Positions 40,608 to 48,569 of a DNA stretch of 64,000 bases are shown here, one piece after another. Numbering within the stretch: position 1 is the first letter of the stretch; every line of letters begins with the position of its first letter. The position numbers and the translations under genes are program-made. The stretch lies in the NCBI GenBank assembly GCA_946614435.1, contig CAMOGW010000004.1:62001-126000 (forward strand), in the 5' to 3' direction. This stretch comes from an uncultured Prevotella sp. GTDB taxonomy: Bacteria; Bacteroidota; Bacteroidia; Bacteroidales; Bacteroidaceae. The notes below the pieces were generated by a model. It was given only the letters and a program-made list of their open reading frames with translations. It had not been told where the DNA came from and searched no databases.

Positions 40608-42106
40608 AGAAGAAATGCGTTGTGATAGGTAGTGGACTGGGAGGTCTCACCAGTGGCTTGATTCTGAGTCGCAACGGCTACGACGTGACCGTCTTGGAAC
40701 AGGGCGCTCAGGTGGGAGGCTGTCTGCAGTGTTTCACCCGTCATGGAGTGAAGTTCGAGACTGGCATGCATTTCATTGGCAGTGCCGATGAGGGGCAGTT
40801 GCTCTATCGCTTTCTGCGCTATTTTGGCGTGCTCGACGATATTCAGCTGTCGCGCCTTGATCCTACGGGCTACGATGTCGTGTCTTTAGCAGGCCAGCAG
40901 TTCCGTCTGGCCAATGGCAGGCAGCGCTTCATTGAAACTCTGGCAGCCGATTTCCCGAAGGAGCGCGATGCCCTGAATCGCTATTTCGACCTCGTAGAGC
41001 AGTTGGCTCAGGCCTCCTCGCTCCGCAGTTTGTGCAATGCTGAGACGGATGTGTCGCCGCTGATGACTGCTTATCAGTTGCGCAGCATCAACGAGGTGCT
41101 CGATGAGATAGTGCCCGATCCCATGCTGCGCAATGTGCTGGTGGGCAACCTGCCTCTCTATAGTGCCGAACGTGACAAGACACCATTTGCCATCCATGCC
41201 TTCATCACCAATTTCTATAATCAGAGTGCCTTCCGCATTGTGGGAGGAAGCGATGCCATCGCCCGGTCGCTGGTCAGGTCGCTGAGGGAGAGCGGAGCCG
41301 AGGTGCTCTGTCGGCAGCAGGTGCGCAAGGTGGTGTGCAATGACCGTCAGGCCATCGGTGTAGAGACCGACCGCTTCTATCCAGCCGACCTTGTCATTTC
41401 CGACGTCCATCCGGCGCGCCTGGTTGAGCTCTGCCAAACGCCGCTCCTGCGTCCGGCTTACCGTCGTCGCATCGCCAGCCTGCCCGAGACCGTCGGCTGC
41501 TTCACCGTCTATCTGCGCTTCAAGCCTCAGACCGTTCCCTACATGAATCATAACTTCTACGGCTATCGGCAGTCCTCGCCTTGGGACTGCGAGCGTTACA
41601 CCGAGGCCACTTGGCCTAAAAGCTATCTCTACATGCATATATGCAGCGAGCCCCATCAGCAGTATGCTACGGGCGCTGTCATCTTGGCTTATATGCAGTT
41701 TGCCGAGGTGGAACGGTGGAAGGGCACACGCATCGGCCATCGTGGCGACGACTACGAACGCATGAAGCGCGAGCGTGCTGAGCGCCTCATTGCTGCCGTC
41801 GTCAAGGACCATCCCGTGCTGGCCGACGGCATCGCAGGGTACGACACTTCCACACCGCTCACCTATCTTGACTATACGGGCACCGAAGCCGGCTCCATCT
41901 ATGGCATTGCCAAGGACGTGGCCCTGGGGCCTGCCGCCCGTGTGCACCATCGCACCAAAATACCAAACGTGCTGCTCACGGGGCAGAACGTCAATTCGCA
42001 TGGCATCCTGGGTGTCATCGTGGGAACGATTGTCACTTGTTCGGAACTGTTGACGTCCGAGCGAATCATGGAACAAATAAGAAATACTGAAAATGGAGGA
42101 AAATGA
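40604..42106 (+). CDS. CrtI-like NAD(P)/FAD-dependent oxidoreductase 1
   Basis: 500 residues. The dinucleotide fold is VVIGSGLGGLTSGLILSRNGYDVTVLE, followed by GGCLQCFTRHGVKFETGMHF. The C-terminal FAD motif is LLTGQNVNSHGILGV. The layout is that of phytoene desaturase and retinol-saturase relatives. The gene overlaps the exporter by four bases (ATGA). Enzymes of this class add or remove double bonds in long polyunsaturated chains, which suits a polyene product. The exact reaction is unknown. Confidence 0.88.
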   Translation: MKKKCVVIGSGLGGLTSGLILSRNGYDVTVLEQGAQVGGCLQCFTRHGVKFETGMHFIGSADEGQLLYRFLRYFGVLDDIQLSRLDPTGYDVVSLAGQQFRLANGRQRFIETLAADFPKERDALNRYFDLVEQLAQASSLRSLCNAETDVSPLMTAYQLRSINEVLDEIVPDPMLRNVLVGNLPLYSAERDKTPFAIHAFITNFYNQSAFRIVGGSDAIARSLVRSLRESGAEVLCRQQVRKVVCNDRQAIGVETDRFYPADLVISDVHPARLVELCQTPLLRPAYRRRIASLPETVGCFTVYLRFKPQTVPYMNHNFYGYRQSSPWDCERYTEATWPKSYLYMHICSEPHQQYATGAVILAYMQFAEVERWKGTRIGHRGDDYERMKRERAERLIAAVVKDHPVLADGIAGYDTSTPLTYLDYTGTEAGSIYGIAKDVALGPAARVHHRTKIPNVLLTGQNVNSHGILGVIVGTIVTCSELLTSERIMEQIRNTENGGK

Positions 42107-43607
42107 GGTAATCATCATCGGTGGAGGACTGGGCGGACTCTTTACTGGAGCACTGCTCAGCAAGGAGGGCTATCGCGTCACGGTTCTTGAGAAAAATGCT
42201 GTCGTGGGCGGTGGACTACAGACCTTCCGCAGGGGCAATGTCACGTTTGAGACGGGCATGCACATCCTGGGCGGACTGCGTCCGGGCGACTCCGTGTTCA
42301 AGATTTGCAACTATCTGGGCATAGCCCACAAGTTGAAGTTGCGTAGGGTCGATGCCGACTGCATCGATCAGATATACTATCATGCCGACCGCCGCCTATA
42401 TCGCATACCCGAGGGCCGCGAAGCCTTCACCGACTATCTTGTAGCCGAGTTTCCGCATGAGGCGGAGGGCATACGTGCCTACGTCGATGCCATGTATAGG
42501 CTGGCTGGCGAAGTGGATTTCTTCTATCTGCGCACGGGCAGCGACTACATCATGGCACATAGCGAGCAGTTCTTCTGGGCTGCTTCCGATTTCATCAGCT
42601 ATTATATAAAAGATGTGAAGCTCAAGGACCTTCTGGCTTATATGAGCCCCATGTATGGCGGGGTGGAAGGGCACACGCCTGCCTACATTCATGCACTCAT
42701 CAATGTGCTCTATCTTGGCGGACCCGACCGTTTCGTCGATGGCAGTCAGCAGATGGCCGACCTGCTGTGCGAGGTGATAGAGCAGGGTGGGGGGCGCATT
42801 GTGGCCGGACAGCAGGTGGTGGCCATCCGCACCAACGGCGAGCGCATGGCCGTTGCAGTGGAGACGGCCTCTGGACTCGTCTATACAGCCCCGCTGTTCG
42901 TGTCGGCCATCCATCCTGCGCAGATGATTGGTCTCATCGGTCCCGGCAGCTTTCCCAAGTCCTATCGGGAACGCATTGCCGGCATTCCCAACACCTATTC
43001 GGCGTTCACGCTCTACATCAAGTTCCGTCCTGAGTCGTTCCCCTATATCAATCACACCTGCTACTATCAGGACGACTACGCACAGGTGTGGCATCTTCAG
43101 GACTACGATGATGCCTCATGGCCGCGAGGCATCATGTATATGACACCTGCTGAGAGCGGACAGCAGCGTTTTGCTGGCAAGATGATTGTCAACTGCCTCA
43201 TGCCCTTTTCAGCCGTGGAGCGTTGGGCCGATACCACCGTGGGCCATCGCGGAGCCAGCTATGAAGAGTGGAAGGCGGCACAGGCTGAGAAGGTGATTCG
43301 CAAGCTGGAACACCTCTATCCTGACATACGGGCCTGCATCGATGGTACATGGACCTCCAGTCCGCTCACCATTCGCGATTTCTATAACGAGCCCGAGGGT
43401 GCCCTCTATGGGGTGCAGAAGGACTGCAAGAACATCATGCTCTCGCAGATTCCAGTACAGACAAAGGTGCGCAACCTGCTGCTCACCGGACAGTGTGTCA
43501 ACCTGCATGGCATGTGTGGTGTGCCCCTGACGGCGGTCAACACGGTGGAGGCCGTGATCGGGAGAAACAAATTGGTAGAGAAAATAAATCAGTATAACGA
43601 CTGTTGA
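42093..43607 (+). CDS. CrtI-like NAD(P)/FAD-dependent oxidoreductase 2
   Basis: 504 residues, a paralog of its upstream neighbour, which it overlaps by 14 bases. It has VIIIGGGLGGLFTGALLSKEGY, VGGGLQTFRRGNVTFETGMH and, at the end, LLTGQCVNLHGMCGVPLTA. Both proteins share HRG-x2-YE and a conserved central part. Two adjacent members are known in some flexirubin-type clusters. They may act as a heterodimer or on successive steps. Confidence 0.88.
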   Translation: MEENEVIIIGGGLGGLFTGALLSKEGYRVTVLEKNAVVGGGLQTFRRGNVTFETGMHILGGLRPGDSVFKICNYLGIAHKLKLRRVDADCIDQIYYHADRRLYRIPEGREAFTDYLVAEFPHEAEGIRAYVDAMYRLAGEVDFFYLRTGSDYIMAHSEQFFWAASDFISYYIKDVKLKDLLAYMSPMYGGVEGHTPAYIHALINVLYLGGPDRFVDGSQQMADLLCEVIEQGGGRIVAGQQVVAIRTNGERMAVAVETASGLVYTAPLFVSAIHPAQMIGLIGPGSFPKSYRERIAGIPNTYSAFTLYIKFRPESFPYINHTCYYQDDYAQVWHLQDYDDASWPRGIMYMTPAESGQQRFAGKMIVNCLMPFSAVERWADTTVGHRGASYEEWKAAQAEKVIRKLEHLYPDIRACIDGTWTSSPLTIRDFYNEPEGALYGVQKDCKNIMLSQIPVQTKVRNLLLTGQCVNLHGMCGVPLTAVNTVEAVIGRNKLVEKINQYNDC

Positions 43608-43629
43608 CTATTTCATGAACCCTATTCCT

Positions 43630-43866
43630 ATGAAAATTGAAAAGCAGAAAATCAAGACACTCTTAGAGGACACGTTGCCTCTGGTGAACTTTGACTCCGA
43701 CTTCTTGTTTGCTGAGTTCGACTCGCTGGGAGTCACCACCATCCTGATGACCCTCTCCTCCGAGTTCGGCATTGAGCTCGAGGCGGTCGATGCCACCCCG
43801 AAGAATCTGAAATCGCTCGACAGCATCGTCAAGATGGTCGAGGCTAAACTGGCAGCGAAGGTATGA
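43630..43866 (+). CDS. Acyl carrier protein 3
   Basis: 78 residues from ATG 43630 (MKIEKQKIK); an in-frame ATG at 43615 would add MNPIP. The attachment site is EFDSLGVTTILMTL with Ser32, less standard than the other two ACPs (D-S-L-G). It overlaps the start of the AMP-ligase gene by four bases (ATGA), so it is the likely acceptor of the activated starter acid. Confidence 0.85.
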   Translation: MKIEKQKIKTLLEDTLPLVNFDSDFLFAEFDSLGVTTILMTLSSEFGIELEAVDATPKNLKSLDSIVKMVEAKLAAKV

Positions 43867-45188
43867 TGACACTCGAAGACTATCTCAGACAGAATGCAGA
43901 ACAGTATGCCGATAAGCCTGCTGTCATCTGCAACGGTGCAACTCTCAGCTACGCACGGCTCTATCGAAAGGTGCAGCAGCGTGCCAGCGAATTGCGCCAG
44001 CGAGGGGTGCGCGAGGGCGAGGCCGTAGTGATGCGCTCTTCTCAGGACGTGGAGTTCCTGGTGCAGTATTTCGCCATCCATCTGGCCGGAGCTGTGGCTG
44101 TGCCGTTAGAGAAAGACACGCCACAGCCCCGTGTCAATGAGATTAGCCAGCAGTTGCGCGGCGCCGATATTCCTGCCGGTACAGCCGATATTCTCTTCAC
44201 CACGGGCACCACGGGCCAGTCGAAGGGTGTCATGATAAGCCATCGCGCCATCGTCTGCAATGCTGAGAACCTCATCGACGGTCAGCAGTTCAGCCACGAT
44301 CTCGTCTTCATCATCTGCGGACCGCTCAATCATATCGGCAGCCTCTCCAAGATCTACCCCGTCATTCTCCTCGGAGCCACGATCTACCTGCTTGAGGGCA
44401 TGAAAGACTTGTCGCAGTTCTTCCGTGCACTCGACTATCCCTGCCAGAAGATGGCCACGTTCCTGGTGCCGGCCAGCATCCGCATCCTCTTGCAGTTCGG
44501 AGCCAAGCAGCTCAGTGCATACACCGACAAGATTGACTTCGTGGAGGCTGGCGGCGCACCGCTTGCCCCGTCTGATCAGCAGGCCCTCTGTGAGGCACTC
44601 CCCAAGAGCCGTCTCTACAACACCTATGCCTCCACCGAGACAGGCATCATCTGCACCTATAATTATAATGATGGCCGCAGCCTCCCGGGGTGCCTGGGCC
44701 GACCTATGCGCCACTCGCGTGTGTTCATCACTCCCGAGGGGCGAGTGGCCTGTCAGGGACCCACCCTCATGACTGGCTACGTGGGCGATTCCGAGAAAAC
44801 AGCCGAGGTACTGCACGACGACACCCTGTTTACCGCTGACAATGGCGAGCTCAACGACGAGGGCATGCTCATCCTTCAGGGGCGCAACGACGACGTCATC
44901 AACATCGGTGGCTTCAAGGTAGCCCCCTCCGAAGTCGAGGATGTAGCCCTCTCGTTTCCCGGCATCAAGGATTGCATCTGTATCGCCGAGTCCCACACCG
45001 TTTTCGGCAGTGCCCTGAAACTGCTCTATGTCCCGTCTGCCAATATGCAAGTGGGCAAGCGCGAACTTGCCCGTTACATCAACGCCCGCTTAGAGAGTTA
45101 TAAGGTACCCCAGCTCTACGAGCAAGTGGAACAAATTAGTCGCACCTATAACGGAAAACTCGACCGAAAGTACTACCGACAACAATAG
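43863..45188 (+). CDS. AMP-dependent acyl/aryl-acid ligase
   Basis: 441 residues. The ATP-binding P-loop is TTGTTGQSKG at 113-122, with NTYASTETG in the middle, GRNDDVINIGGFKVAPSEVE, and the C-terminal catalytic lysine in YNGKLDRK (Lys432). It is shorter than most family members because the N-terminal lobe is trimmed. With the coupled ACP it probably loads the starter acid, as the 4-hydroxybenzoate or cinnamate-type ligase does in aryl-polyene and flexirubin pathways. It is the last gene of the operon; a large hairpin terminator follows. Confidence 0.9.
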   Translation: MMTLEDYLRQNAEQYADKPAVICNGATLSYARLYRKVQQRASELRQRGVREGEAVVMRSSQDVEFLVQYFAIHLAGAVAVPLEKDTPQPRVNEISQQLRGADIPAGTADILFTTGTTGQSKGVMISHRAIVCNAENLIDGQQFSHDLVFIICGPLNHIGSLSKIYPVILLGATIYLLEGMKDLSQFFRALDYPCQKMATFLVPASIRILLQFGAKQLSAYTDKIDFVEAGGAPLAPSDQQALCEALPKSRLYNTYASTETGIICTYNYNDGRSLPGCLGRPMRHSRVFITPEGRVACQGPTLMTGYVGDSEKTAEVLHDDTLFTADNGELNDEGMLILQGRNDDVINIGGFKVAPSEVEDVALSFPGIKDCICIAESHTVFGSALKLLYVPSANMQVGKRELARYINARLESYKVPQLYEQVEQISRTYNGKLDRKYYRQQ

Positions 45189-45193
45189 TTTTC

Positions 45194-45277
45194 AAAACAT
45201 CTGCTCCATCTGCTCCCGTCTGCAACCTTCTGACATACAATAGTTTATGATCGGAGCAGATAGGAGCAGATGTTTTT
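45194..45277 (+). terminator. CTGCTCC-type inverted repeat, copy 3; terminator of the polyene operon
   Basis: Arms 45194-45223 and 45252-45275 are complementary over about 23 pairs with one extra base, beginning AAAACATCTGCTCC. The right arm runs into TTTTT (45273-45277). It lies 5 bases after the ligase stop, the expected place for the end of the operon. The same inverted repeat occurs at 18939-19023 and, in shorter form, at 11403-11474. Confidence 0.75.
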
Positions 45278-45324
45278 ATCTGCTCCTCCCCCCGAATGTT
45301 GCAGCTATTTCACGATATAATCTT

Positions 45325-45500
45325 GCTTCTTTCCTTACAAGATTTCGGCTACGTCATTCAGCGATCTTGGTTCTCTCCCTACAAGTTTTCGGCTATATCA
45401 TTCAGCGATCTTGGTTCTCTCATTACAAGATTTAGGCAACATCATTCAGCGATTTAGGCTATATCATGTCATGATCCGTCCTAAGTCAACTTACGATCTT
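45325..45500 (-). repeat. 22-bp tandem repeat array, copy C
   Basis: Eight contiguous 22-bp units starting at 45325, 45347, 45369, 45391, 45413, 45435, 45457 and 45479. Two unit types alternate for part of the array: one starts GGCTATATCATTCAGCG, the other GGTTCTCT and ends ACAAGATTT, so the real period there is 44. The core GGCTATATC is the reverse complement of GATATAGCC in the array at 18721-18874. Confidence 0.85.
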
Positions 45501-45540
45501 GGCTAAATGGTCTCACCATTTCCCCCCCCTCCCATCTCGT

Positions 45541-45680
45541 CCCACTCAATCCCACCCAATCCCACTCACTCCCAGTCACTCCCAGTCAGTCCCAGTCCCT
45601 CCCACTCAGTCCCAGTCAGTCCCAGCCCCTCCCAGTCAGTCCCAATAAGTCCCAGCTCCTCCCACCAAGTCCCATCCCCC
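45541..45680 (+). repeat. Decamer (CCCAGTCAGT-like) minisatellite
   Basis: Fourteen contiguous 10-bp units, each beginning CCCA and mostly continuing GTCAGT, CTCAGT or GTCCCT. Strongly strand-biased (C and T on the + strand), with further C-runs to about 45692. It lies about 60 bases upstream of the capsule promoter box. The length may vary between strains. Confidence 0.85.
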
Positions 45681-45752
45681 ATCCCCATCCCCCTCGAATC
45701 TTTTTTTTAAAAATGTTTCCCATATTTTCATCCTTATCTCATTTCTTTTTAC

Positions 45753-45760
45753 TAAATTTG
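45753..45760 (+). promoter_or_regulatory. TAnnTTTG box of the capsule locus
   Basis: TAAATTTG, about 95 bases before the UpxY-like gene. No clear TTTG partner is seen upstream; the DNA in between is T-rich. Confidence 0.45.
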
Positions 45761-45855
45761 CACCCGAAAAGAGTGATTTCCTCGGTATTTTCAGTCTTTT
45801 TAGGCTGTTGATGCGCAGTCACTCACCTCTTTCTTAATGGCATAATTGCCTGAAA

Positions 45856-46614
45856 ATGAGTATGAAACAAGACTCACTATCACCGTTGACTCCTGTCGAG
45901 ACCCCTAATGAGAATGAGGGGCCTTGCGCCGGAGGCATGGAGAGAAAAAAACGAAATTATCGGCGCTTGAAGAGTATCACGGGTGAAAATATCGTCCATC
46001 TCAAGCGCGAACGACAACCCCTTCACAAGGCTTTCGACCCCACAGCATGGTACGTGGCTACCATTAAAAAACGCTTTACGGAACTAAAAGTGAGGGATTT
46101 CCTCAACAATCCGAAAGGCTTTGTTAACGATGCCACCTTGTCGGACTATCACGTAGAAGCTTACGTGGCCACTCAGACCCGCAAGGGCATTGAGAAAGTG
46201 GTCATTAACGGCAAAGTATTCATCCGCGTCAGTGAGTTAGACCGTATTGATGTCCTTCGTAAGTGTCAATATCTCAAGTGTTTCTGTAAAGATCCCTCCC
46301 TTTCACGTACCGTCAATGGCTTCACCAGCTTCGCCCGTGTGCCCAACAGGCAGATTGAAGTTCTCAAGGTAATCCTTGACTATGCCGACGGCACGGTAGA
46401 GTACTCCGAGGATTTGCATCCTCAGGTTCACGACACCGTCAAACTGAGTGACGGCATCCTCTCCAAGTCCGAGCTCCTGAAAGATTTGAAGGGCACCATT
46501 GAGCAAGTGAGTGGCAATAAATACGCCACCGTAGTCCTCGACTGCATCGGCTCCTTCAAGTTCCGCCTTCCCGTCTCCGCCATCAATAAATTTCGCGCGG
46601 ACGCCCTCTCATAA
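45856..46614 (+). CDS. UpxY/NusG-like transcription antiterminator
   Basis: 252 residues. After a variable N-terminus of about 55 residues comes AWYVATIKKRFTELKVRDFL, the start of a NusG N-terminal domain, then VEAYVATQTRKGIEKVV and LIPGYLF-like positions in degenerate form (VFIRVSELDRIDVLRK). The C-terminal part (TVKLSDGILSKSELLKDLKG, TVVLDCIGSFKFRLPVSA) has the shape of a KOW domain. UpxY proteins in Bacteroides prevent early termination in their own capsule operon. First in the locus, as usual. The N-terminal extension is longer than in UpxY. Confidence 0.82.
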   Translation: MSMKQDSLSPLTPVETPNENEGPCAGGMERKKRNYRRLKSITGENIVHLKRERQPLHKAFDPTAWYVATIKKRFTELKVRDFLNNPKGFVNDATLSDYHVEAYVATQTRKGIEKVVINGKVFIRVSELDRIDVLRKCQYLKCFCKDPSLSRTVNGFTSFARVPNRQIEVLKVILDYADGTVEYSEDLHPQVHDTVKLSDGILSKSELLKDLKGTIEQVSGNKYATVVLDCIGSFKFRLPVSAINKFRADALS

Positions 46615-46679
46615 TTTTCTCCCCCCTTTGGAGGGAAAGGGCCTTTTTCTTCCTCCCTTAGTAATTTCTATTTATTTGT

Positions 46680-47489
46680 ATGAAAAAAATCTTCATACTA
46701 TTCTCATTATTCACCCTGTTGTTCTCCTGCGCCCGTTACAAGGACGTTCCCTATTTCCAGAACGCCGCCACCTTCGACGGTTCCAAGGGTGCCATGCTCT
46801 ACGACATGACCATCAAGCCAAAGGATGAGCTCACCATCTTCGTGTCATGTCCAACCGATAAAGATGCAGTGGCTATGTTCAATCGTCATGTTCCCCTCCC
46901 CTTGGATATCTCTGACCGACGGGTGGGTGGTATTCGCATGCGACGAAATACGGGACAGAGACTTCAGTACCTTGTAGAGAATGACGGGTGCATAGAATTT
47001 CCTGTCATAGGCAAGATCAAGCTTGAAGGTCTGACCATCGAGCAAGCCAATAAGCACATCGAGCAGAAGATAGCTCCCTACGTCCAGAGTGGCGCCTCCT
47101 ATCAGGTGAATACGATCATCGATAACTTCGAGGTAACGGTGATGGGCGAGGTAAAGAGTCCCAACACCTTTACTGTCACCCGTAACAAGATGACCATCCT
47201 GGAGGCCCTTGCCAAAGCAGGCGACATGACTATCTATGGCCGCCGTGACAATGTGAAGCTGCTGCGCCAGCAACCCGATGGCGAGTATTCAATCCATGAG
47301 ATTGACATGCGTGATGCGAACATCATCAACTCCCCCTATTACTACCTTCAGCAGCGCGACGTGGTCTATGTAGAGCCTAATGTGGCGATGTGTCAGAATG
47401 CTGAAATCGGCACAACCACCCGTCTCTGGCTTCGTGGCACCTCCATCACCATTCGCCTCGGCTCCCTCCTCTACCGCGTTCTGCGATAG
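46680..47489 (+). CDS. Wza-like polysaccharide export lipoprotein
   Basis: 269 residues with a lipoprotein leader (MKKIFILFSLFTLLFSCARY, lipobox FS-C). The export domain follows: YDMTIKPKDELTIFVS, IEFPVIGKIKLEGLTIEQA, then SLBB-like repeats with VTVMGEVKSPNTFTV and ILEALAKAGDMTIYGRRDNV. It forms the outer-membrane channel or its periplasmic part for capsule export. The C-terminus (RLWLRGTSITIRLGSLLYRV) is amphipathic. A Wzc-like kinase gene does not follow directly, which is unusual; two unrelated small genes come next. Confidence 0.9.
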   Translation: MKKIFILFSLFTLLFSCARYKDVPYFQNAATFDGSKGAMLYDMTIKPKDELTIFVSCPTDKDAVAMFNRHVPLPLDISDRRVGGIRMRRNTGQRLQYLVENDGCIEFPVIGKIKLEGLTIEQANKHIEQKIAPYVQSGASYQVNTIIDNFEVTVMGEVKSPNTFTVTRNKMTILEALAKAGDMTIYGRRDNVKLLRQQPDGEYSIHEIDMRDANIINSPYYYLQQRDVVYVEPNVAMCQNAEIGTTTRLWLRGTSITIRLGSLLYRVLR

Positions 47490-47541
47490 TCTTGCAAATA
47501 CAGTAAACTTTCAAGATAGAAGTGCAATTTCTTGATCGGAG

Positions 47542-47573
47542 TTTGGATGTTTAAAAATAAATGCCTATCTTTG
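47542..47573 (+). promoter_or_regulatory. Promoter of the 47594 gene
   Basis: TTTG at 47542-47545, 20 bases, TATCTTTG at 47566-47573. It implies that the ATG at 47561 is not used and that the ATG at 47594 is the start. The small genes that follow are therefore not simply part of the capsule transcript. Confidence 0.75.
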
Positions 47574-47593
47574 CTGCTCATTCGAGACGCGAT

Positions 47594-48079
47594 ATGGAAG
47601 TAAACGATACAATGATAGCCAGCGAACCCGTCGCAGCATACGGCGCAAACTCGTATATAGACGTGATGAACTTTCTTCACACCATGAACATAAGTCCGGA
47701 AGTGAAAGAGAAAGTTGGACGCCGTCTTGTATTGGAGGTGACCGGCAAATACCTTTCCAAGGCATTCGCTCGCCTTGATCACCTTGCCACGTTAGAGAAA
47801 GGGTGGGACGGCTATGGTGCTTTACCTATATCACATCGTGTCCTGAGTAATATGAAAAAAGTGTTAGCAATTTCTGATGATGACGACTGGAAAGAGTGGA
47901 TAATTGGACCTGATACTAATGCTACGTTGGGATTGCAGTCGAAAAGCACCATGGCTTGCATCAGTATAGGTGCTTCGGATTACTCTTATTATGCTGAAAT
48001 AGGCGGCAAAGAGTATTCCGCCAATCATCTGAAGTTCACTCCCGAGTCTTTTTTATCTACTATGCGGACCATCGCATAA
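47594..48079 (+). CDS. Hypothetical protein with own promoter inside the capsule locus
   Basis: 161 residues from ATG 47594 (MEVNDTMIASEPVA). No signal peptide. The central part LSKAFARLDHLATLEKGWDGYGALPIS and the later MACISIGASDYSYYAEIGG are not a family I can name. The WDGYGAxPIS pattern is found in many small Bacteroidota hypothetical proteins that are coded in pairs with a partner such as the next gene. A two-gene accessory module is likely; a toxin-antitoxin role would be a guess. Confidence 0.65.
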   Translation: MEVNDTMIASEPVAAYGANSYIDVMNFLHTMNISPEVKEKVGRRLVLEVTGKYLSKAFARLDHLATLEKGWDGYGALPISHRVLSNMKKVLAISDDDDWKEWIIGPDTNATLGLQSKSTMACISIGASDYSYYAEIGGKEYSANHLKFTPESFLSTMRTIA

Positions 48080-48089
48080 TACTTTTTTT

Positions 48090-48338
48090 ATGGGAAATAG
48101 AGTCGAAGGTAGTGAGCAAGTAGCACGAATACTGAATAACGATTGGTTTGAGGATGGCAGGCTAATGCATTTGGCTTTTGCTCTTAATTATGGAGAAACC
48201 TATCTTTCGGTGAATCGTCTTGCTGTACCCACCTGCCCGTCTGACGTTAAATCTTTTGTCGAATCACACAGCAAGTATAGTCATTCTCTTAAAGGTGCAA
48301 TTCTCGCTCCTTCGCCAAGCATTAGTGGAAACTTGTAA
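48090..48338 (+). CDS. Hypothetical partner protein, probably truncated
   Basis: 82 residues, 10 bases after the previous gene. It has VARILNNDWFEDGRLMHLAFALNYGETYLSVNR, a coherent globular start, then PSDVKSFVESHSKYSHSLKGAIL, and stops at SGNL. It seems shorter than expected for a domain of this kind, so the 3' end may have been lost. Function unknown. The pair with 47594 looks like an inserted unit between capsule genes. Confidence 0.55.
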   Translation: MGNRVEGSEQVARILNNDWFEDGRLMHLAFALNYGETYLSVNRLAVPTCPSDVKSFVESHSKYSHSLKGAILAPSPSISGNL

Positions 48339-48472
48339 ACTTTGATATAAGCTTCATTTTAGCTGTAAGCATCCGCACAGAAATACTTTAAGATGTTTTT
48401 CAGTGCAATTATAGATGGTCGTAGGGACTATGGAAACTTACTCCCGACGACCATCGGTATAAAATAAAGATT

Positions 48473-48500
48473 AAAAAATCGATAATAATCAGTCGATTTT
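48473..48500. terminator. Bidirectional AT-rich hairpin
   Basis: AAAAATCGA and TCGATTTTT form a 9-bp stem with a 10-base loop; the T-run is part of the stem. It may end transcription of the small gene pair. It leads straight into the structure at 48498-48548. Confidence 0.45.
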
Positions 48501-48548
48501 TGACGGAAGTTACCTAAAAGGGTGGCCTTTTAGGGCTATACGTCAAAA
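48498..48548 (+). other. Nested stem structure, possible regulatory RNA element
   Basis: Outer stem TTTTGACG (48498-48505) with CGTCAAAA (48541-48548). Inner stem CCTAAAAGG (48513-48521) with CCTTTTAGG (48526-48534), closing a four-base GTGG loop. Internal loops are 7 and 6 bases. All pairs are perfect. It lies in the 231-base gap before a small ORF and the UDP-sugar dehydrogenase gene. Confidence 0.5.
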
Positions 48549-48569
48549 TTGGCTGCTTACGATACGGTC

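Larger units (their letters stand above)
45189..45855. other. Repeat-rich intergenic region between polyene and capsule loci
   Basis: 667 bases with no gene. In order: a CTGCTCC inverted repeat with T-run, a 22-bp array, a decamer array and a promoter-like box at 45753-45760. A Ser/Pro-rich open frame across the decamers (45507-45710) is an artefact of the repeat. Confidence 0.75.

Noticed and set aside
45507..45710. Ser/Pro-rich ORF over the decamer array
   Set aside because: It is a product of the 10-bp repeat; no start signal or family.
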